From Wenjunlia tyrosinilytica (GTDB lineage: Bacteria > Actinomycetota > Actinomycetes > Streptomycetales > Streptomycetaceae): a stretch of DNA of 49,505 nucleotides. The notes under the pieces are model-generated. The model had not been told where the DNA came from. It worked only from the letters and a program-made list of their open reading frames with translations, and searched no databases. The stretch covers positions 947-50,451 of the forward strand of contig NZ_BMMS01000017.1 in NCBI RefSeq assembly GCF_014646055.1. Reading direction: 5' to 3'. Of this stretch, positions 25,360-33,809 are shown piece by piece. Each line of letters starts with the position of its first letter. The first letter of the stretch is position 1. Both the position numbers and the translations under genes were made by a program.

Positions 25360-26628
25360 ATGCCGTGGTTTTCCACCGTTACGGCCGCAGGGCTTCTGGC
25401 AGCAGCGCTGATTCTCTTCATCGCTGCCGGGTTCCTGCTGCTCCGCGCCGTCGGCAAGCGGCAGTTCCTCGGCACCGCCCAGGAGCAGGCGACTTACGAG
25501 ACGCTGCACACAGCCTCGCTCGCGGCGCCCCCTCTGCGGGCCACGCTGAACACGGACAGCGCGCGACGGGCCGGCCGGCATCTGCGGGCGCTGCTCGATG
25601 TGCCGGCGCTGGCGATGACGGACGCCGCCGGCACGGTGCTCGTCTGGGACGGGGCCGCGCCGGAGCCGGGGCACGACCACAGGGCAGCCGTGCCCGAGCA
25701 CGCCGGGCGGGCCCTGGCCGCCGGACGCACCGAGGTCATCGGCCCTGGCGATACGCCCTGCAACAGGGCCGACTGCGCGCTGCGGCAGGGCGTGGTGGTG
25801 CCGCTGACCGTCGCCGGTCGGCCGGAAGGCGCGCTCGCGGTGTACACGTCCCAGGCCTCCACCGGCCTGGTCCGAGCCACCACGGAGGTCGCGCGCTGGG
25901 TGTCGACCCAGCTGGAGCTGGCCGAGCTCGACCGTTCACGCGCGGCCGTCGCGGAGGCCGAGGTACGCGCGCTGCGGGCCCAGATCTCGCCTCACTTCAT
26001 CTACAACTCGCTGTCGGCCATCGCCTCCTTCGTCCGCACCGATCCGGCACGGGCCAGAGAGCTGCTGGTGGAGTTCGCGGAGTTCACCCGGTACTCGTTC
26101 CGCCAGCACGGTGACTTCACCTCCCTTGCCGAGGAGCTGCGCTGCATCGACCGTTATCTGCTGCTTGAGCGCGCTCGGTTCGGCGGCCGCCTCCAGGTCT
26201 CGCTGCGCGTGGCACCCGAGGTGCTCTCCGTGGCGGTGCCCTTCCTGTGCCTGCAGCCTCTCGTCGAGAACGCTGTCCGCCACGGCCTCGAGCGCCGTGC
26301 GGGCCCCGGTCATCTGGTGATCACGGCGGAGGACGTCGGCAGCGAGGCGTGGATCAGCGTGGAGGACGACGGCACGGGGATGGATCCCGAGCAGCTGGCC
26401 GAAACCCTGAGGGGCGAGACGCGGGAGTCCGCGGCGCAGCCGCCCGGTTCCGAGCATCGGCGCGAGCCGGGGATCGGACTGCGCAACATCGACGAGCGGC
26501 TGCGTCAGGTCTACGGCGACGCGTACGGGCTGATCGTGGAGACCGCTCCCGGCGCTGGAACGAAGGTCCGGGTGCGGGTGCCGAAGTTCCACCCGCAGGC
26601 CGTCCAGAGCCGGGCCGGTCAGGGCTGA
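25360..26628 (+). CDS. LytS-type sensor histidine kinase
   Basis: A 422-residue kinase with one N-terminal membrane helix (VTAAGLLAAALILFIAAGFL), a GAF-like sensing region (about residues 65-180) and a HisKA_5/HATPase module. The phosphorylated His lies in QISPHFIYNSL; the ATP site includes LVENAVRHG, VEDDGTGMD and GIGLRNIDERL. The ATG has no ribosome site but a -10 six bases away, so the mRNA is probably leaderless. It is followed by its LytTR partner and by a symporter pair. Known LytS-type systems sense pyruvate and related carboxylates; here that is an inference from the symporter. Confidence 0.92.
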   Translation: MPWFSTVTAAGLLAAALILFIAAGFLLLRAVGKRQFLGTAQEQATYETLHTASLAAPPLRATLNTDSARRAGRHLRALLDVPALAMTDAAGTVLVWDGAAPEPGHDHRAAVPEHAGRALAAGRTEVIGPGDTPCNRADCALRQGVVVPLTVAGRPEGALAVYTSQASTGLVRATTEVARWVSTQLELAELDRSRAAVAEAEVRALRAQISPHFIYNSLSAIASFVRTDPARARELLVEFAEFTRYSFRQHGDFTSLAEELRCIDRYLLLERARFGGRLQVSLRVAPEVLSVAVPFLCLQPLVENAVRHGLERRAGPGHLVITAEDVGSEAWISVEDDGTGMDPEQLAETLRGETRESAAQPPGSEHRREPGIGLRNIDERLRQVYGDAYGLIVETAPGAGTKVRVRVPKFHPQAVQSRAGQG

Positions 26629-26698
26629 CAGCGATCCCGCGCATCCGGCGCGCACCCGGGCGGAGGGCAGCTTCCGCCGCGGGCTGCGGGGGAAGCGT

Positions 26699-26704
26699 TA
26701 GCCT
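26699..26704 (+). promoter_or_regulatory. TAGCCT -10 for leaderless LytTR mRNA
   Basis: TAGCCT ends six bases before ATG 26711, and no Shine-Dalgarno sequence is present. The response-regulator gene therefore seems to have its own leaderless promoter in addition to any read-through. Confidence 0.5.
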
Positions 26705-26710
26705 GGCACT

Positions 26711-27601
26711 ATGCTCCACGTTCTCGCGGTGGACGACGAAGTACCGGCCCTGGAGGAGCTGGCGTACTTGCTCCGCCGCGACCCCCGCGTCGACGAGGTC
26801 CGGACCGCGACGGACGGTGCGCAGGCACTCCTCGACATCGACCGGGCCTTGGAGACGGGACGACCGCTCGACGCCGTCTTCCTCGACATCGGCATGCCGG
26901 GCCTGGACGGGTTGGCCATCGCCCGCGTGGTCTCCCGTTTCGCCCGCCCGCCGATGGTGGTGTTCGTGACAGCGCACGAAGACCACGCGGTGGACGCGTT
27001 CTCGTTGGATGCCGCCGACTACGTGCTCAAGCCGGTGAACCCGGAGCGGCTGGCTGAGGCGGTTCGCCGGGTCGCCGATGATTCGCCCCGTGCCGGTGAC
27101 ACCGTGGAGCGGAGCGCCGCGAGCCCACCCGAGGAAGCGGCGCAGGCCTCCTCCGCCCCTGCCGACGAGGTCATCTGCGTCGAGCTGGCGGGGGTGACGC
27201 GCTTCATCCAGCGAAGTGAGGTCCTCTACGCCGAGGCGCACGGCGACTACGCGCGCCTGCACACGCCTTCGGCCACCCACCTGGTCCGGACATCGCTGAC
27301 CGCCTTGGAGGAACGGTGGGGCGATGGCGGATTCGTCCGTATCCATCGCACCTATCTCGTTGCCCTGCGCCAGGTCCAGGAGCTGCGTTTGGGGGCAGGG
27401 CAGGCGTGTGTGCGCGTGGGGGACGAGCTCCTGCCGGTCAGCCGGCGCCACGTCCGTCAGGTCCGGGACCTTCTGGTACGTCAGGCGGGGACCCGCCCGC
27501 CCGCGGGTGGCCCCACGCGTGCGCAGCCCGGGACGGCGCCCTCCACCTCCGGGGCCCCGTCGCTTCCTCGGCCCCTCCCCGACCGCGGAGGTAGAGGGTG
27601 A
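26711..27601 (+). CDS. LytTR-family response regulator
   Basis: A 296-residue regulator. The receiver domain (about residues 1-120) has the acidic pair DDE at 9-11, the phosphoacceptor Asp in FLDIGMPGLDG, Thr in FVTAHE and Lys in VLKPVNP. After a Pro/Ala linker comes the LytTR DNA-binding domain (about 160-260: RSEVLYAEAHGDYARLH, FVRIHRTYLVAL). A disordered Pro-rich tail ends the protein. Its stop overlaps the start of the next gene (GTGA), so it is coupled to the transporter genes, which are its probable targets. Confidence 0.93.
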   Translation: MLHVLAVDDEVPALEELAYLLRRDPRVDEVRTATDGAQALLDIDRALETGRPLDAVFLDIGMPGLDGLAIARVVSRFARPPMVVFVTAHEDHAVDAFSLDAADYVLKPVNPERLAEAVRRVADDSPRAGDTVERSAASPPEEAAQASSAPADEVICVELAGVTRFIQRSEVLYAEAHGDYARLHTPSATHLVRTSLTALEERWGDGGFVRIHRTYLVALRQVQELRLGAGQACVRVGDELLPVSRRHVRQVRDLLVRQAGTRPPAGGPTRAQPGTAPSTSGAPSLPRPLPDRGGRG

Positions 27602-28026
27602 CCGGCGGCCCGGGCCGCCCGGGCGGAGATCCTGCGGAGGGTGCTCCCAAGCGCCGCATCACAGTGGCTCACCCCAGGACGCTGGCCGCCCTCGGAGGCA
27701 GACGGCCGCCGGTCAGCGGACGCAAACCGGTCGCCGGCGACCTCGGGCGGCAGACACTCGGCGACATCTACCTCCACTCGTTGATGCGTGCACAGCTCCG
27801 GCTCGGGCTCGCCGTCGTAGGAGTCCTCGTCGCCGTGCTCGGCGGCCTGCCATTCCTGTTCCTGGCCGCGCCCGCCCTGCGGAACGCGATGGTGGCGGGG
27901 GTCCCCGTCCCATGGCTGATCATCGGCGTGGCCGTGCACCCGGTGATCCTCGCACTCGCCTTCGTCTGCCTGCGTCACGCCAGAAGGAACGAGGACGACT
28001 TCGCGGACCTGGTCGAACGCTCATGA
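27598..28026 (+). CDS. Small two-helix membrane protein associated with symporter (DUF485-like)
   Basis: A 142-residue protein with a cytoplasmic N-terminus and two hydrophobic helices (LRLGLAVVGVLVAVLGGLPF; WLIIGVAVHPVILALAFVCL), ending in a charged tail (RHARRNEDDFADLVERS). This shape matches the small proteins paired with sodium:solute symporters in actinobacteria. GTG 27598 overlaps the LytTR stop by four bases. The symporter follows after 40 bp. The likely role is assembly or regulation of the symporter. Confidence 0.75.
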   Translation: MTGGPGRPGGDPAEGAPKRRITVAHPRTLAALGGRRPPVSGRKPVAGDLGRQTLGDIYLHSLMRAQLRLGLAVVGVLVAVLGGLPFLFLAAPALRNAMVAGVPVPWLIIGVAVHPVILALAFVCLRHARRNEDDFADLVERS

Positions 28027-28066
28027 GGGGCGTCCACCGCGGCCACCTCTCGGAGGTTTGAACCCC

Positions 28067-29872
28067 ATGAGCGGCGCGGAGCCCGTGGTGGCCGTGGCCC
28101 TGGTGTGCGTCGCTACCGCCTTGTTCAGCGTCTACGGCCTGCGCCCGGGCCGTGCCACATCGGACTTCTACGTCGCCTCGCGTGCCGTCTCACCGCTGCG
28201 CAACGCCTCCGCGATCGGCGGCGAGTACCTTTCCGCGGCCTCGTTCCTCGGAATCGCGGGGCTCGTACTCGCCTTCGGCGCCGACATGCTGTGGTACGGC
28301 GTCGGCTACACCGCCGGGTACCTGGTGCTCCTGGCATTCGTCGCGGCGCCGCTGCGCCGCTCCGGGGCATACACGCTGCCGGACTTCGCCGAGGCGCGCC
28401 TGGAGTCGACCAGGGTGCGCCGGCTGACCGCCCTGCTGGTGGTGTTCACCGGCTGGCTGTATCTGCTGCCGCAACTGCAGGGCGCGGGCCTGACGCTGCG
28501 TACCGTGACCGCGGCCCCCCTGTGGGTCGGGCCGGTCGTCGTCACCGCCGTGGTGATGGTCACGGTTGCCTCCGGAGGGATGCGCAGCGTCACTTTCGTC
28601 CAGGCGTTCCAGTACTGGCTGAAGTTGACGGCGCTCGCCGTGCCCTTGATCTTCCTGCTGCTGGCCTGGCGCGCGGACGGTGCGCCCTGGCCGAGCGGCG
28701 ACGCCCCGCCGCGGTTCCGCGAGGCGACGACCGTCTCCGTTCAGCAAAGCGTTCGGGTGCAGGTCGACGAGCCCGTGACGGTCACGGTGAGCGGCAGTGT
28801 CGACGGGCATCGCGTGGACGGCACACGGGTACGTCTCGAGGCGGGCGAGCACAGGATCGGTGCGGGCGCACGCGTGGCGTTCCCCGCCGGGGCCGACGTT
28901 CCGCACCCGCAAGGCCGGCCCCCGCGCGACGGCCGGGACTGGTCACGCCCGCTGTCGGGCACCAGCCACCCGGTGTACGGAATCTACTCGCTGCTGGTCG
29001 CCACCCTGTTGGGGACCATGGGGCTGCCTCATGTGATCGTGCGCTACTACACCAACCCCGACGGAGCGGCCGCTCGCCGCACCACATGGGCCGTGCTGTG
29101 GCTGCTCGCCGCTTTCTACGTGCTTCCCCCGGTGTACGGGGCGCTCAGCCGCCTGTACACCCCCGAACTGCTCATGACCGGCCGTACCGACGCGGCCGTA
29201 CTGCTGCTGCCCGCCCGGCTGGTGGGCGGGACGGGCGGAGTGCTGCTGGGCACGCTGCTGACCGCCGGTGCGTTCGCGGCGTTCCTGTCGACGGCATGCG
29301 GACTGACCGTCTCGGTGGCTGGAGTGCTCGGGCAGGAACTGGAGCGCATGTGGGCGGCCGCCAGGGCACGGGTGACTTTTCGGCGCGGGCTGGTGAGCAG
29401 GCCGCGCCGCGCCAGGACGGAGCTGCGGATCGAGGCCCGCGACGTGCTGCGCCTGCGTCTGGCGGGCGTGGCTGCGGCCACGGTGCCATGCCTGCTGTCC
29501 TTCGTCGTCGCGCCCCGGGCGGCGGCGGACGTCGTCGGGCTGGCGTTCGCGGTCGCCGCGTCGTCGTTCTCGCCGTTGCTGCTTCTGGGCATCTGGTGGC
29601 GTGGACTCACCCCGCAGGGCGCGATGGCGGGCCTGCTGGTCGGCGGGGGGACGACTATCGGCGCGGTGGTCGTGACCATGGTCGCGGAGCCGCCAGGAGG
29701 GTGGGCCGGCACGATGCTGAGCCGCCCGGCGGCCTGGAGCGTTCCCCTGGCATTCGCGGTGATGATCGGGACGTCCCGGCTGACTCGTCGCAACGTTCCT
29801 CCGGGCACCGCGGGCGCGCTGTCCCGTCTGCATGCTCCGGAGCCACTGGCTGCGTCGCGCCGACCGGGCTGA
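28067..29872 (+). CDS. Sodium:solute symporter (monocarboxylate/acetate-type)
   Basis: A 601-residue membrane transporter of the SSS family with about thirteen helices. Typical segments are SDFYVASRAVSPLRNASAIG, GEYLSAASFLGIAGL and GLPHVIVRYYTNPDG. A hydrophilic, beta-rich insertion (about residues 215-300) is predicted outside the membrane and resembles that of actinobacterial acetate/pyruvate-type symporters. ATG 28067 is preferred to TTG 28058 because CGGAGG then has ten-base spacing. Context with LytS/LytTR suggests ligand-induced uptake of a small carboxylate. The exact substrate is inferred only. Confidence 0.9.
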   Translation: MSGAEPVVAVALVCVATALFSVYGLRPGRATSDFYVASRAVSPLRNASAIGGEYLSAASFLGIAGLVLAFGADMLWYGVGYTAGYLVLLAFVAAPLRRSGAYTLPDFAEARLESTRVRRLTALLVVFTGWLYLLPQLQGAGLTLRTVTAAPLWVGPVVVTAVVMVTVASGGMRSVTFVQAFQYWLKLTALAVPLIFLLLAWRADGAPWPSGDAPPRFREATTVSVQQSVRVQVDEPVTVTVSGSVDGHRVDGTRVRLEAGEHRIGAGARVAFPAGADVPHPQGRPPRDGRDWSRPLSGTSHPVYGIYSLLVATLLGTMGLPHVIVRYYTNPDGAAARRTTWAVLWLLAAFYVLPPVYGALSRLYTPELLMTGRTDAAVLLLPARLVGGTGGVLLGTLLTAGAFAAFLSTACGLTVSVAGVLGQELERMWAAARARVTFRRGLVSRPRRARTELRIEARDVLRLRLAGVAAATVPCLLSFVVAPRAAADVVGLAFAVAASSFSPLLLLGIWWRGLTPQGAMAGLLVGGGTTIGAVVVTMVAEPPGGWAGTMLSRPAAWSVPLAFAVMIGTSRLTRRNVPPGTAGALSRLHAPEPLAASRRPG

Positions 29873-29920
29873 GTTGCCCCGCACCACCGTCCATGGGCGC
29901 CGGGCAGCTACGAGGCCTCG

Positions 29921-30478
29921 TCAGGCAAGAGCCAGTGCCCGCTGCGAGCCGGCGCAGCACGGCGACGGTGACGGCCCGGTTGCGTGCCCTCGATCAGACG
30001 TCTTGACGGCAAGGGTGGCCCAGACGAGTTTCCCGCCCCGCGACTTGGCCACGGAACCCCAGCAGCTGGCCACGCACTGGAGGATGAGCAGGCCGCGGCC
30101 GTGTTCTTCCGCGGTTGTAGGGGGACAGGCGCTGGGCACGGCGGCGGGAGACTGGTCGGTGACGGCGATCAGCAGCTGCGGTTCCGCGGCCGTGCCGCAT
30201 TCGGCCAGGTACACCGCGACCGTCTCGGTACGGCCATGGAGCACCGCGTTGGTCACCAGCTCGGAAGTGATCAGGGCGGCATCCGCCGCCAGGTGCCCCA
30301 GGTTCCAGCTGTGCACATGTGCGGTGACCTCCCGGCGTGCCGTGGCGATGTGCGCCGTGTCGGCCGCCAGGGCCAGGTGGACGCGGTTCGGTCGGCGGTT
30401 GGTCGGCCCGCACCTGACACGCGGAGCCCGGCCGGCCGGGCGGCCTGGGCCTGGATCGCTTGCGACGGTGGTGTACAT
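29921..30478 (-). CDS. HATPase-domain anti-sigma-like protein (RsbW/SpoIIAB type)
   Basis: A 185-residue cytoplasmic protein with a single GHKL ATPase domain: the N box ALITSELVTNAVLHG, then VTDQSPAAVP and HGRGLLIL. Such Streptomyces proteins act as anti-sigma kinases or partners of PP2C phosphatases, of which two lie 2-6 kb away. ATG 30478 has GAAGGGAAG at suitable distance; the longer frame lacks a ribosome site. It converges with the symporter gene 48 bp away. Its target sigma factor is not evident in the window. Confidence 0.83.
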   Translation of the reverse strand: MYTTVASDPGPGRPAGRAPRVRCGPTNRRPNRVHLALAADTAHIATARREVTAHVHSWNLGHLAADAALITSELVTNAVLHGRTETVAVYLAECGTAAEPQLLIAVTDQSPAAVPSACPPTTAEEHGRGLLILQCVASCWGSVAKSRGGKLVWATLAVKTSDRGHATGPSPSPCCAGSQRALALA

Positions 30479-31017
30479 GACGGGTGCTTCCCTTCGGGCG
30501 GCAGTGAACGGAGGAGTCCGTTGCCGCCCCTGCTGCTGGCGGCCCTGCGAGATCAAATCCGCTCTCACCCGCGTGGACGAGGGTCCCTGCGGAGACAAAC
30601 GGCGTTTCCGCAATTCCTGTCTACGCCGTCCGGGGCCTGCCGTGTGCCCATCAGGGCTCCGGGCATGCCGAGCGGGCCCCCTGGTGCGACGGGTGGATCG
30701 GTGAGCGCGGTAAGCGGCAGCGACGGCACGACGAACGGCGGCGCGCGCCCGCTCACAGCCTGCCAGGGGCGCAGCGCGTTAGAAAAATATATTGCCGTGC
30801 AGCGTTGACACTCTAGATACCTGGTAATAATTTCTTTCACCAAGCCCCGTCAACCCCCATCCCCCGCATACGGCACACGCCGGCCCCTGGGTGCCCACTC
30901 CCCGTAGCGGTGGTCACCGGTGCGTCGCACGCCTCGGCTCCGTCGAGCGTGCACGTTCCCCACGTTCCGGCTCGGCCTCCGCCATCCCCCTGAAGCTTGC
31001 GAAAAAAGGAGCTCCAC
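30479..31017. other. 539-bp divergent spacer
   Basis: Between divergently read anti-sigma-like and six-hairpin-type genes. It holds a small palindrome AAACGGCGTTT (30597-30607), the promoter at 30805-30833 and a roughly 180-base leader to the next gene. No coding frame is supported. Confidence 0.5.
30805..30833 (+). promoter_or_regulatory. Consensus promoter TTGACA-N17-TAATTT
   Basis: TTGACA at 30805-30810 and TAATTT at 30828-30833 with 17-bp spacing, inside the AT-rich patch 30780-30840. It directs transcription toward the secreted protein at 31018. The -10 region contains AATAATT, part of the RpiR-type operator. Confidence 0.65.
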
Positions 31018-32280
31018 ATGCGTACCTCGCGCTTGTCCCGAACAGCCACGATGGCCACGGCCGTCGCGCTCGGCGCGGCCCTCGCACTCGGCACCGCCGG
31101 CACCGCGCAGGCCGGGTGCTACGGCTCGGCCATCTCACCGACCACCGCGGCCTCCCTCGACAAGGCGTACACCTTCCTGGACCAGGCCATGGACGTCCAC
31201 GGCTCCGGCAGTACCCTGCGCCTGCCGCAGAGCTACACCGGCGGCTACTTCACCTCCATCAACTTCGTCTCGTCCTTCACCTACGACGACGCGCTGACGA
31301 TCATGGCCTACCTGGAGCGCGGCAACGGCAACGACATCTCGCGCGCCCGCACCCTGGGCGACACCCTCCTCTACGCCCAGGAGCACGACCCGATCGGCGA
31401 CGGCCGGCTGCGCTCGTCCTACCAGCCCGACCCGTTCATCACCGCCGACGGCACCCCGTACATCGGCTCAGCCTCCAGCTATTCCGGGAACATGGCCTGG
31501 GCGGGACTGGCCTTCGCCCACCTTTACGCCGACACCGGTGTGCGGAAGTACCTCACCGCTGCCCTCACATGCGCCAACTGGATCCAGTCCCACAGCTACG
31601 ACACGCGCGGCGTCCCGGGATACACGGGAGGCCGGGACGCCGACAACAACCCTCTCACCTTCAAGGCGACCGAACACAACATCGACATCGGCGCGTTCTT
31701 CCACGTCCTGGCGACCCTCAGCGGGAACAGCACCTGGGAGACCCGGTCCCGGACCGCCTTCGACTTCGTCCACTCGATGTGGGACCCCACCGGCCACAAG
31801 TTCTGGACCGGCACCAACACCGACGGCGTGACAACCAACTACAACCCGGTCCCCGAGGACGTCCAGACCTGGGCGTTCCTCGCCACCAAGGACGACACCT
31901 ACCAGGCCTCGATCGACTGGGTCCGCAACAACCTCTCGGCCACCGACAACGGCTTCTCCGGCGTCAGCTTCAGCAACGCCTCCACCGCCAAGGTCTGGTT
32001 CGAAGGCAGCGCGCACCTGCTGGCCGCGTACTACGCCCGCAACGCCACCGGCGACGCGTCCCGGGCGTCCACGCTGCTGAGCTCCCTCCAGGCCGCGCAG
32101 GCCGGCGCTCCCAACACCGACGGAAACGCGATCGTCGCCGCCTCCAGCGACGGACTCGACACCGGATACGGCGACACCTACTACGCCTCACGTCACACTG
32201 GCGCCACCGCCTGGTACGCACTCGCCGCCGAGCAGGCCGACCCCTTCGTCCTCGACCCCGACGAGACCCAGTGGCGATGA
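31018..32280 (+). CDS. Secreted (alpha/alpha)6 six-hairpin glycosidase-like protein
   Basis: A 420-residue exported protein. A Sec-type signal peptide (RTATMATAVALGAALALGTA) is cleaved near AQA-GC, about residue 33. The mature part is rich in Trp, Tyr and Asn and shows repeated helical-hairpin segments (SFTYDDALTIMAYLERGN, NMAWAGLAFAHLYADTG, TEHNIDIGAFFHVLATL, VQTWAFLATKDDTY, GDTYYASRHTGATAWYALAA). This pattern is typical of six-hairpin glycosidases, with conserved acids in the hairpin loops. AAGGAG lies seven bases before ATG 31018. A consensus promoter lies 190 bp upstream. The substrate and exact glycosidase family cannot be named. Confidence 0.7.
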   Translation: MRTSRLSRTATMATAVALGAALALGTAGTAQAGCYGSAISPTTAASLDKAYTFLDQAMDVHGSGSTLRLPQSYTGGYFTSINFVSSFTYDDALTIMAYLERGNGNDISRARTLGDTLLYAQEHDPIGDGRLRSSYQPDPFITADGTPYIGSASSYSGNMAWAGLAFAHLYADTGVRKYLTAALTCANWIQSHSYDTRGVPGYTGGRDADNNPLTFKATEHNIDIGAFFHVLATLSGNSTWETRSRTAFDFVHSMWDPTGHKFWTGTNTDGVTTNYNPVPEDVQTWAFLATKDDTYQASIDWVRNNLSATDNGFSGVSFSNASTAKVWFEGSAHLLAAYYARNATGDASRASTLLSSLQAAQAGAPNTDGNAIVAASSDGLDTGYGDTYYASRHTGATAWYALAAEQADPFVLDPDETQWR

Positions 32281-32331
32281 CAGTGGCGATGAGGGCGGAA
32301 CGGCCACTGGCACTGGAACGACTGGAGGTGG

Positions 32332-33519
32332 TCAAGGCCGTTGGCCGGTCGAGGCGGCCGCGACGGCGGCTTGTCCGGCGGTGTCCTGGGCGAGCCGGTC
32401 CACGACAAGCATGGCCACATCGTCCGCCAGGCGGTCCCGGGTGTGCCGGATCAATCCCTGGTGCAGGTGTTCCAGGAACTGCGCCGGAGTGCAGGCCGGC
32501 GCCGCTTCCATGGCCTGGGGCAGGGCGAAGAAGTCGTTGCCGGGGTCGCAGGCCTCGATGACCCCGTCGGTGTAGAGCAGCAGCCGGTCGCCGGGGGCGA
32601 ACGGATAGCTCTGCGGCTCGGCGGCACGACCGGTGAGAAGGTCCTCCAGTCCAAGGGGCAGCAGAGGCGAGGCGGGCATCAGGGCATGCGCCTTGCCTCG
32701 GCACAGCACCAGCGGCGGCGGATGACCGCGATTGACCACCTGGACGACGAGTGCGTCCGAGACCTGGGCCACGAGCGCGGTGACGAAGGACTCCGCCCGG
32801 ACTTCCCCCTCGCCCCGGTCACCCACACCTGGGGCGGCGCCCTCGCGGCGCAGCGCGGCCGCGCAGTGGTTCATGACCCCCGCCAGTTCGTCCTCGTAGT
32901 GCACGGCCTCGCGGAACGCGCCCAGCACGGCAGCGGCCGAGCGCACCGCAGGAAGCCCCTTGCCCCGCACGTCACCGATGATCATCCGGACTCCGTGCCG
33001 GGTGGGCACGGCCTCGTACAGGTCACCGCCGATCTGCGCGCCCTTCTCGGCCGCAAGGTAAAGACTGGCTGCCCCCACCGGGCCCAGCCGCGCGGGGACG
33101 GGCCGCACCACGACCTCCTGCGCTGCCGCGGCGATCCGGCGGACCTGGTCGAGCTCGCTCTGCCGACGTCTACGCACAGCGTTACTGGTGGTGACACTGG
33201 CCACGGACACCACCAGGAGACCCAGGAGATTGCTGTAGATCTGCTGGCCACCCCACGCCTGGTGCAAGGTGGTCGTGGTCAGGCTGACCGCCAGAGCGCC
33301 ACCCGCCGCGGCCAGGGTGCCCAGGGGTCCCATCGTCAGCGACGCCAGGGCCGGCATCGCGGTCAGCAGAGGACCGGTGTACACCACGTGCGCAGGGGAG
33401 AGCTCCACACCCAGCCCAAGCAGCACGATCACGAATGGCACACACTGCGCGACCCTGAAAAGCACCCGGCTGGGACCGCCCACTCCTGCTGGGTGGGCCG
33501 AGCGGAAGAACGGCCGCAT
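32332..33519 (-). CDS. Membrane-anchored PP2C-type (SpoIIE-domain) phosphatase
   Basis: A 395-residue Ser/Thr phosphatase. Three to four hydrophobic helices occupy residues 15-115 (VPFVIVLLGLGVEL, LLGLLVVSVASVTTSNA). The SpoIIE domain (about 140-375) keeps its metal ligands: GGDLYEA, IIGDVRGKGLPAV, LLYTDGVIEACD and ADDVAML. Such proteins dephosphorylate anti-anti-sigma factors in partner-switching pathways. It is divergent from the larger PAS/GAF/PP2C gene, with 290 bp between them. It is probably active, in contrast to that neighbour. Confidence 0.9.
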   Translation of the reverse strand: MRPFFRSAHPAGVGGPSRVLFRVAQCVPFVIVLLGLGVELSPAHVVYTGPLLTAMPALASLTMGPLGTLAAAGGALAVSLTTTTLHQAWGGQQIYSNLLGLLVVSVASVTTSNAVRRRRQSELDQVRRIAAAAQEVVVRPVPARLGPVGAASLYLAAEKGAQIGGDLYEAVPTRHGVRMIIGDVRGKGLPAVRSAAAVLGAFREAVHYEDELAGVMNHCAAALRREGAAPGVGDRGEGEVRAESFVTALVAQVSDALVVQVVNRGHPPPLVLCRGKAHALMPASPLLPLGLEDLLTGRAAEPQSYPFAPGDRLLLYTDGVIEACDPGNDFFALPQAMEAAPACTPAQFLEHLHQGLIRHTRDRLADDVAMLVVDRLAQDTAGQAAVAAASTGQRP

Positions 33520-33809
33520 GACTACAGCCTGCCTCGCTCAAGTGGAGCGTTCCACCCAACGCCCTGCGCCGGCGGACGTAGGTCGGCGACTATGAATCGA
33601 AAAAGTATTCGATATCTCCCTCGGGGATGGGAGTTCTCCACTTTCCCGAGCCACGCAGAACACACCGGCGGCTCCTGGTCCGGCGACTCCCCCATGTGCC
33701 CGCATACGGTTGCGCCGATGGTGCTCAGGGGCTCCGGCGTGCGCCTTTCCGCACCCGCTACAAGACTGTGACTGTGAGGGAGCGAAGGGATTCGAACCAG
33801 CGAGGTGAC

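Noticed and set aside
30565-30843. Minus-strand frame in the spacer before the six-hairpin-type gene
   Set aside because: It overlaps the consensus promoter, has poor codon use and no ribosome site.
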